35,641 bases of DNA from Micrococcales bacterium (GTDB taxonomy: Bacteria; Actinomycetota; Actinomycetes; Actinomycetales; Cellulomonadaceae): the NCBI GenBank assembly GCA_009777345.1, contig WRMB01000038.1, forward strand, positions 1 to 35,641. The letters run 5' to 3'. Below the pieces are notes generated by a model. That model saw nothing but the letters and a program-made list of their open reading frames with translations, was not told the DNA's origin and ran no database searches. Each line of letters begins with the position of its first letter. Position 1 is the stretch's first letter. Positions 31,107 through 35,641 of this stretch are shown in pieces. Both the position numbers and the translations under genes were made by a program.

Positions 31107-31748
31107 ATGCGTCGCAGTGCACTGATAGTTGCGCCCCTTCTGGCTCTCGTCCTGGTTGCCGGCTGCAACCAGGGCAACAACGACAACAGAGTCGGCTCTT
31201 CCCCTTCCAGTTCGGACTCCAAGCCCAAGTCCAAGTCCAAGTCGGACGACGACAAGGGCACGGACTTCGGCGGCCGCGGCAGCCTGGAGGCGTGCATCGT
31301 CGGCGACTGGGACATCGGGCCCGATGCTCTGAAGGTGTTCGATCGGGACTCCGATATCGAGGGTATCCAGGACTATCTCAGGGACGAGCTCGGGTCCGAG
31401 GCGGACATCAATCTTGCGTTCGCCTTCAAGAAGAATGGTAACTTCGACCTGAGCATGGTAATCTCCACCGCGGGCGTGAAGGATGGTGTCTCGTTCTCGA
31501 TAGACATGGACATCGACATGGTCGGCACCTGGAAGGTCTCCGGGTCGGACCGGCTGGACATCGTCACGAATGACATCAGCGGCGTCGTGAGGAGCGATAT
31601 CGCAGGTGAGAAGCGTACCGAGTACACGGGTGCGGACGACTTCGAGGATTTCGAACCCGGTCTCACAAGGACGACGGCGACCTGCTCCGGATCGACGCTG
31701 AAGATGACCGACGAGGGCGCGGAGACGGCCATAATGAAGCGTAAGTAG
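31107..31748 (+). CDS. Lipocalin-like lipoprotein, family member 2
   Basis: A 213-residue lipoprotein with lipobox VAGC (Cys20) and a Lys/Ser/Asp repeat linker (KPKSKSKSDDDKG). The mature domain begins CIVGDWDIGPDALK and ends ATCSGSTLKMTDEGAETA, sharing the pattern of the neighbours at 29634 and 31932 but longer in the middle. ATG 31107 is preceded by AAGGA. A strong terminator hairpin follows at 31798. Function unknown; probably an envelope or stress-related binding protein. Confidence 0.78.
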   Translation: MRRSALIVAPLLALVLVAGCNQGNNDNRVGSSPSSSDSKPKSKSKSDDDKGTDFGGRGSLEACIVGDWDIGPDALKVFDRDSDIEGIQDYLRDELGSEADINLAFAFKKNGNFDLSMVISTAGVKDGVSFSIDMDIDMVGTWKVSGSDRLDIVTNDISGVVRSDIAGEKRTEYTGADDFEDFEPGLTRTTATCSGSTLKMTDEGAETAIMKRK

Positions 31749-31797
31749 GCTCTGAAGCGCCAGTCGGCCGACAGCCCCGGTCGGTGACCGAGACCTG

Positions 31798-31830
31798 ACG
31801 CCCCGTCGTCCTGCCTGGACGGCGGGGCGT
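31798..31830 (+). terminator. Terminator hairpin after lipoprotein gene
   Basis: ACGCCCCGTCGTCC and GGACGGCGGGGCGT form a 14-bp stem with one G-U pair around a 5-base loop, 50 bp after the lipoprotein stop. No U-tract follows, as is common in actinobacteria. Confidence 0.75.
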
Positions 31831-31931
31831 CGACGTATGGCTGATCGCTACCGGGAAACCGCGACGAAGCAGGGCAAGGTGTGGCATCCTTGGGGCGCAC
31901 AGTCTCCCTCGAGGAAGTGGAAGTACCTGCT

Positions 31932-32414
31932 ATGCGTCGTACCGCGCTCATCGTCCCGACCGTTGCTGTGGCTGGTCTGTTCCTGCTCGCTGGCTGCTCC
32001 GGTGGTGGTGACTCCTGCCTCAGCGGGTCGTGGGAACCCGTGGACGGGTCACCGATGTCTCCCACCGCCGACCAGATCGAAGCGATGAAGTCGATGGGCG
32101 GTTCGTACGACTTCACGCTGAAGTTCGACGGCAACACCATCAGCATCGACGCCTCGTCGATGGTCCCGGCGACCGACGTCACCAAAGAGCAGACCACGTC
32201 GCGCACCGTCAAGGCTAAGTACTCGGTGTCGGGTGACACGATAAAGCTGAGCAACATGTCGGGTTCGTACAAGATCAACGGCGAGGAGCAGACCGGAGAC
32301 TCCGGCATGGGCTTCGACAACCTGGAGGGTGACACCTCTGAGAGCACCTACAGCTGCAGCGACGACAAGCTGACCATCGACAGGCTGGGAGACTTCCAGA
32401 AGAAGAAGAAGTAG
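31932..32414 (+). CDS. Lipocalin-like lipoprotein, family member 3
   Basis: A 160-residue lipoprotein with lipobox LAGC (Cys22) followed almost directly by the domain CLSGSWEPVDG ... GSYDFTLKFDGNTISIDASSMVP ... KYSVSGDTIKLSNMSGSYKINGEEQ ... STYSCSDDKLTIDRLGDFQ. It is closest to the gene at 29634 (GGAFDFALTFDDGTASLDITWTVP ... GDYSVSDGTIKVSDLTGS). The C-terminus is a run of five Lys after DFQ. The signal peptide MRRTALIVP is like that of the gene at 31107, so the pair is probably a tandem duplication. Confidence 0.8.
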   Translation: MRRTALIVPTVAVAGLFLLAGCSGGGDSCLSGSWEPVDGSPMSPTADQIEAMKSMGGSYDFTLKFDGNTISIDASSMVPATDVTKEQTTSRTVKAKYSVSGDTIKLSNMSGSYKINGEEQTGDSGMGFDNLEGDTSESTYSCSDDKLTIDRLGDFQKKKK

Positions 32415-32425
32415 CCCCGCTTCGT

Positions 32426-32467
32426 CCTGAGCCCCGCCGTGACGTTGTCTGCACGGCGGGGCTCAGG
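32426..32467. terminator. Bidirectional terminator between convergent genes
   Basis: CCTGAGCCCCGCCGTG and CACGGCGGGGCTCAGG pair perfectly (16 bp) around a 10-base loop, 11 bp after the lipoprotein stop and 9 bp before the stop of the convergent permease gene. Confidence 0.85.
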
Positions 32468-32476
32468 CGTGTCTGA

Positions 32477-33070
32477 CTAGCTGCGCGGACCGACGGGCAG
32501 GACGGTCTTGCGGAAGGTGGAGTTCACCACCCCGGCGCACGAGCCGTACCAGGCGGCCAGGGCGGTGGCCAGGCCGACGAAGCCGCCCAGTTTCGCGATC
32601 GTGGCGTTACCGGCGAAGTCGCCGATACCCAGCAGGAAGAACGTGGTGGTGAGCAGTGCGAAGACGGTCAGGATCACCGTCGTGGTGCGGGTGGCTGCCA
32701 CCGTCATGTAGGCGGTGAACAGGCCCCAGGCGATCAGGAAGATCCCGATGGCCTGCTCGTTCTGGGTCGTGTCGGCCACCTGGTTGGTGCCCCACACGAA
32801 CCAGGCTGCCCAGGCGAGCCAGAACGCCCCGTAGGACGAGAAGGCCAGGGCGCCGAAGGTATTGCCGGTGCGGAACTCCCACATCCCGGCGAGCAGCTGG
32901 GCCAGCCCGCCGTAGAACAGGGCGAGCCCGACGACGACCGGTTTGCCACCTTCGAGCACGCCGGCGTTGTAGAGGGACAGGACGAAAGTGCTGAGGGCGA
33001 ACGCTGCCAGGCCGAGCGGGCCCGGGTCTGCGACGGCCGGAGGCGTGGCCGCAGGCTGGTTGGTGGTCAT
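32477..33070 (-). CDS. Acetate/succinate permease-family protein (SatP/YaaH)
   Basis: A 197-residue six-helix membrane protein of the GPR1/FUN34/YaaH family, which moves acetate and related monocarboxylates or succinate. The signature near the N-terminus is ADPGPLGLAAFALSTFVLSLYNAG (usual NPAPLGL), followed by FYGGLAQLLAGMWEFRTGNTFGALAFSSYGAFWLAWA, the family's core. AAGGAG precedes the ATG by six bases. Members are often induced on acetate. The 294-bp upstream gap contains a 16-bp palindrome. Confidence 0.9.
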   Translation of the reverse strand: MTTNQPAATPPAVADPGPLGLAAFALSTFVLSLYNAGVLEGGKPVVVGLALFYGGLAQLLAGMWEFRTGNTFGALAFSSYGAFWLAWAAWFVWGTNQVADTTQNEQAIGIFLIAWGLFTAYMTVAATRTTTVILTVFALLTTTFFLLGIGDFAGNATIAKLGGFVGLATALAAWYGSCAGVVNSTFRKTVLPVGPRS

Positions 33071-33193
33071 GATGCTCCTTCACGTTCGGCCCGGCGTGGA
33101 TGCCGGGTCGCAGAACCGTATCCCACGACCCACCCTCCGGGAGGGAGGCCGCGCGCAGAATAACCGGGACTTTTGTCCTGCGGGTGACTATCG

Positions 33194-33209
33194 GGCCGAC
33201 CGGTCGGCC
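33194..33209. promoter_or_regulatory. 16-bp perfect palindrome upstream of permease
   Basis: GGCCGACCGGTCGGCC is a perfect, spacerless palindrome 124 bp upstream of the permease start and 156 bp before the opposite gene. It may be an operator or a strong DNA/RNA hairpin. A second small inverted repeat (GGGAC-TTTT-GTCC) lies near 33166-33180. Confidence 0.35.
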
Positions 33210-33364
33210 GGAAGGGCTCGTCCGGCATCGTTGAAACCGGGGTCTACCAGGGGCATTACGGTAGAAATCGGGACAAGTTCGGCGTTGCGCGCCGAGTCTT
33301 CTGGCCGGTCTGCCTACCGTGGTCCGGAGCACAGGTCGGCACGGCTCGCGAGGACGACGCAACG

Positions 33365-34015
33365 ATGACGAACCAACGGCTACCCGCCCGGGTGTACTGG
33401 GTGCGACGGGCGCTGGCGCTCGTCGTCGTGGGTGTCCTCGGCACCGGGATCGTGCTGGGGGTCAGGGCCTTCCTCGGCTGGGCGGTCCCGGCGCTGCGCG
33501 GGCCGTACGCGTCCGGGGTGCAGCCGACGGCCACGTCGCCCGGCGGGGTCGACAGCTGCGACCCGGGCCTGCTGCGGCTGGCCATCGTGCCCGCGGCCCA
33601 GACCTTCCCCGCCGGGGTGAGCCCCAGCTTCAACCTCACCATCGACAATATCGGCACCGACGCCTGCCTGGTCGAGGCGGACGACGCGCACCGGCAGATC
33701 GTCGTCATGTCGGGCAGCGACCGGATCTGGTCCAACCAGGACTGCGGACCGGCCGACGGCGACCGCACCCTGCTGCTGGCGGCCGGGGAGTCCGACACCC
33801 GCCAGTTCGCCTGGAACCTGAACCGGTCGGCCCAGGGCTGCCCGGCCGATCTGCCGTCGCCTGCCCCGGGTACCTACCTGGTGTCGTTCACGGTCGGCGG
33901 GGCCCAGGTCGCCCAGGCCACGTTCACCCTGGACCCGCCCGAACCAGAACCAGCGACCGCGCAGACCGAGGCCGGACCGGACGACGCAGAACCGGCAGCC
34001 GGGGCTGACGGCTAG
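33365..34015 (+). CDS. Membrane-anchored extracytoplasmic protein
   Basis: A 216-residue protein with one N-terminal membrane helix ([21 protein letters not shown]) and an outer beta-rich domain with four Cys ([40 protein letters not shown]), ending in a Glu/Pro/Ala-rich tail. The domain resembles the Ig-like folds of DUF4232-type actinobacterial proteins; ligand unknown. It converges with disA and the two stop codons share CTAG (34012-34015). Confidence 0.7.
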   Translation: MTNQRLPARVYWVRRALALVVVGVLGTGIVLGVRAFLGWAVPALRGPYASGVQPTATSPGGVDSCDPGLLRLAIVPAAQTFPAGVSPSFNLTIDNIGTDACLVEADDAHRQIVVMSGSDRIWSNQDCGPADGDRTLLLAAGESDTRQFAWNLNRSAQGCPADLPSPAPGTYLVSFTVGGAQVAQATFTLDPPEPEPATAQTEAGPDDAEPAAGADG

Positions 34016-35085
34016 GCGTACCGTTCCAGGATGGACGTCTCGGCCAGCCGGGACAGCCCTTCGCGCACCGACCGGGCTCGCTGCTCGCCGATCCCTTCGA
34101 CGGCCATCAGCTCGTCGATCGACGCGGCGAGCAGGCGTTGCAGTCCGCCGAAGTGCTGCACCAGCCGTTCGGTGAGGTGGCGGGGCAGCCGCGGGATCCT
34201 CGCCAGCAGCCGGTAGCCGCGGGCGGTGGCGGGGGCGTCGAGGGTGTCGCTGCCCCCGGGCACGCCCAGCACCCGGGCGATCCGGACCGGGTCCAGCAGC
34301 TGGGTCGAATCGAGCTCGGCCAGCTCGGCCAGCACCGCGTGGACCTCGCGCCGGGAGGTGTCGACGTAGTCGCGGATCACCAGCTCGCGGTCCGCGCCGA
34401 TCCCGCCCACCAGCTCGTCGAGCTGCAGCGACATCAGCCGGCCGTCGGTGCCCAGCTCCACGACGTACCCGTCGATCTCGTCGGTGATCCGGCGCACCAT
34501 CTCCAGGCGCTGCAGCACGGCGGCCACATCGCGCACCGTGACCAGGTCCTCGATCTCCAGGGCGGACAGGGTGCCGGACACCTCGTCCAGCCGGGCCTTG
34601 TACCGTTCCAGCGTGGCCAGCGCCTGGTTGGCCCGCGAACCGATGGTCGTGGAGTCCTCCAGCACGTGCCGCACCCCACCCACGTACAGGGCGATGATCC
34701 GCATCGACGCGGACACGGAGATCACCGGGAACCCGGTCTGCTTGGCCACCCGCTCCGCGGTGCGGTGCCGCGTGCCGGACTCCGACGTGGCGATCGACGG
34801 GTCGGGCAGCAGCTGGACGTTGGCCCGCACGATCCGGGACAGGTCCGCGCTGACCACGACCGCACCGTCCATCTTCGACAGCTCGCGCAGCCGGGTGGCG
34901 GAGAACTCCACGTCCAGCACGAACCCGCCCGAGCAGATCGACTCCACCACCGGGTCCACCCCGAGCACGACGATGGCACCGGTGCGGCCCCACAGGATCC
35001 GCTCCAGACCGTCGCGCAGCTCACCGCCCGGCGCGACAGCGGCCAACGTGGCCCGCAGCCGCTCGTCCGTCGTCAGATCGGTCAC
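34012..35085 (-). CDS. disA: Diadenylate cyclase / DNA integrity scanning protein DisA
   Basis: A 357-residue DisA, which makes c-di-AMP from two ATP and scans DNA, slowing synthesis at branched structures. The DAC domain has the catalytic DGA (73-75, KMDGAVVVS) and RHRTAE (106-111). A helical linker follows, and a C-terminal HhH DNA-binding region ([30 protein letters not shown]). Length is normal. Start GTG 35085 gives [20 protein letters not shown], as in other actinobacteria; no clear Shine-Dalgarno is seen. Confidence 0.95.
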   Translation of the reverse strand: MTDLTTDERLRATLAAVAPGGELRDGLERILWGRTGAIVVLGVDPVVESICSGGFVLDVEFSATRLRELSKMDGAVVVSADLSRIVRANVQLLPDPSIATSESGTRHRTAERVAKQTGFPVISVSASMRIIALYVGGVRHVLEDSTTIGSRANQALATLERYKARLDEVSGTLSALEIEDLVTVRDVAAVLQRLEMVRRITDEIDGYVVELGTDGRLMSLQLDELVGGIGADRELVIRDYVDTSRREVHAVLAELAELDSTQLLDPVRIARVLGVPGGSDTLDAPATARGYRLLARIPRLPRHLTERLVQHFGGLQRLLAASIDELMAVEGIGEQRARSVREGLSRLAETSILERYA

Positions 35086-35251
35086 GACTGGAATGATATC
35101 GCCGGGCCCGCCCCCGTCAGCTGTCTGGTGGGTCCGGTGTTGCGTGACAGACCCGGTACAGTCCATGGGTTCGTGTCCGGCGACCAGCCGACGGGCCAGC
35201 CAGCGACAGCCCGGAGCCACCGAGGAACAAAACGGCCCAGACTCGTCTCGT

Positions 35252-35263
35252 ACCTGTACAGGT
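35252..35263. promoter_or_regulatory. Nested palindrome upstream of small membrane protein
   Basis: ACCTGTACAGGT is a perfect 12-bp palindrome 25 bp before the GTG at 35288. It is framed by GTCTCG (35245) and CGAGAC (35272), a second inverted repeat around it. This looks like an operator, possibly also an mRNA leader hairpin. Confidence 0.45.
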
Positions 35264-35287
35264 CCAATCATCGAGACAGGTGACACG

Positions 35288-35584
35288 GTGAGCTATCCCC
35301 ATCAGCCCGGCTACCCCCAGCGTCAGTACGGCCCGCCTCCCGGGCCCTACCCCGTGTACGCGCGGCCGGCGAAGACGTCGACGAAGGGCGCCAGATGGAT
35401 GACGTTTATCGGGGTGTTCCTGCTCGTACTCGCGGTGGCCGCGGCGATCGGCACGGTGCTGATCTTCAAGGCGGTAGCCCAAGGGGTCCAGATCATCGAC
35501 AACCACGGTAATCCGGGTCTTCGGACATTCGGTGGGGATCACGGGGTGAGTCCGCCTGCTGCGAGGAGCATGCGGAGCCTGTAG
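35288..35584 (+). pseudogene. Small Pro/Tyr-rich membrane protein cut by IS
   Basis: The frame starts at GTG 35288 ([20 protein letters not shown]), a Pro/Tyr/Gln-rich cytoplasmic segment, then one membrane helix (WMTFIGVFLLVLAVAAAIGTVLIF) and QGVQIIDNHGNP. From about 35515 the sequence is that of an ISL3-type element end, so the last 25 codons are IS-derived and the native C-terminus is lost. The truncated protein might still be made. Function unknown; such proteins are common near actinobacterial core genes. Confidence 0.7.
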
Positions 35585-35641
35585 TTGTCGCGGTTGCGGT
35601 AGCCGCGGGCGAGGCGTCGGTGGAGCTCGATGGTGCCGTTG
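35515..35641 (-). mobile_element. ISL3-type insertion sequence, partial
   Basis: The element end probably begins at GGGTCTTCGGACATTCGG (35515) and runs off the window. Inside, on the minus strand, lies a transposase 3' end: NGTIELHRRLARGYRNRDNY then RLRMLLAAGGLTP and TGA (35539-35541). This is the C-terminal signature of ISL3-family transposases (R.RGFRN..NYRLR.LL). It has inserted in the 3' part of the membrane protein gene. Confidence 0.8.
35539..35641 (-). CDS. ISL3-family transposase, C-terminal fragment
   Basis: Only the last 33 residues lie in the window. The block IELHRRLARGYRNRDNYRLR is the conserved C-terminal motif of ISL3 (IS204/IS1001/IS1096/IS1165) transposases. The rest lies beyond base 35641, so completeness cannot be judged. 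Confidence 0.75.
   Translation of the reverse strand, partial: NGTIELHRRLARGYRNRDNYRLRMLLAAGGLTP

Overview
The window is very GC-rich DNA with dense genes, GTG starts and a typical actinobacterial gene set: divergent ispH and xseA-xseB, disA, an acyl-CoA carboxylase alpha chain with fused biotin domain, rmuC, maf and a PknB-type kinase. I infer a high-GC Actinomycetota chromosome, probably in the Micrococcales/Propionibacteriales range; genus cannot be read from it. The first 119 bases are a low-complexity G-run block that looks like a poor contig edge. No tRNA, rRNA or CRISPR array was seen.

Layout. 0.1-5.1 kb: a Tat-exported cholesterol oxidase and a very unusual Hsp70-like ATPase fused to a Ser/Thr kinase, a membrane helix and a Cys-rich outer domain. 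5.2-7.4 kb: a HAD-like protein divergent from a LysR regulator that is translationally coupled to the RNA 2'-phosphotransferase KptA. 7.4-11.1 kb: core genes (PfkB kinase, XseB, XseA, IspH). 11.2-13.0 kb: two paralogous lipoproteins around a YbjQ-family protein. 13.0-15.4 kb: a COG3541-type nucleotidyltransferase, a PIN-toxin/antitoxin pair and a winged-helix-nucleotidyltransferase fusion with a palindromic operator at its start codon. 15.4-19.9 kb: rmuC, divergent across a good LexA-type box from a two-gene operon of a Ro60/TROVE-like vWA protein and an ARPP-2-like protein with a helix-turn-helix tail. 19.9-26.2 kb: accessory region with a pair of paralogous unknown proteins, a lipoprotein, a truncated transposase, an 816-residue PrsW-type membrane protease fused to a toxin-like C-terminus, its presumed immunity gene, and a frameshifted NADAR remnant. 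26.2-35.6 kb: SDR oxidoreductase, Maf, acyl-CoA carboxylase alpha, three related lipoproteins, a YdcF/SanA-like protein, an acetate-permease-family protein, DisA, and a small membrane protein whose 3' end is cut by an ISL3-type element running off the window.

Three themes stand out. (1) RNA damage/repair and conflict biology: KptA, the TROVE/vWA plus ARPP-2 operon (possibly SOS-linked), several nucleotidyltransferases, a TA pair and a NADAR relic. (2) A PrsW-protease-toxin/immunity module. (3) Long, almost loopless perfect palindromes (34-35 bp arms) at gene ends. One stands alone after kptA; three are copies of one family whose arms differ between copies but stay perfectly matched within each copy. 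The three carry shared flanks that make copies A and B look like the two halves of copy C, and copies B and C bound the toxin module as direct repeats.
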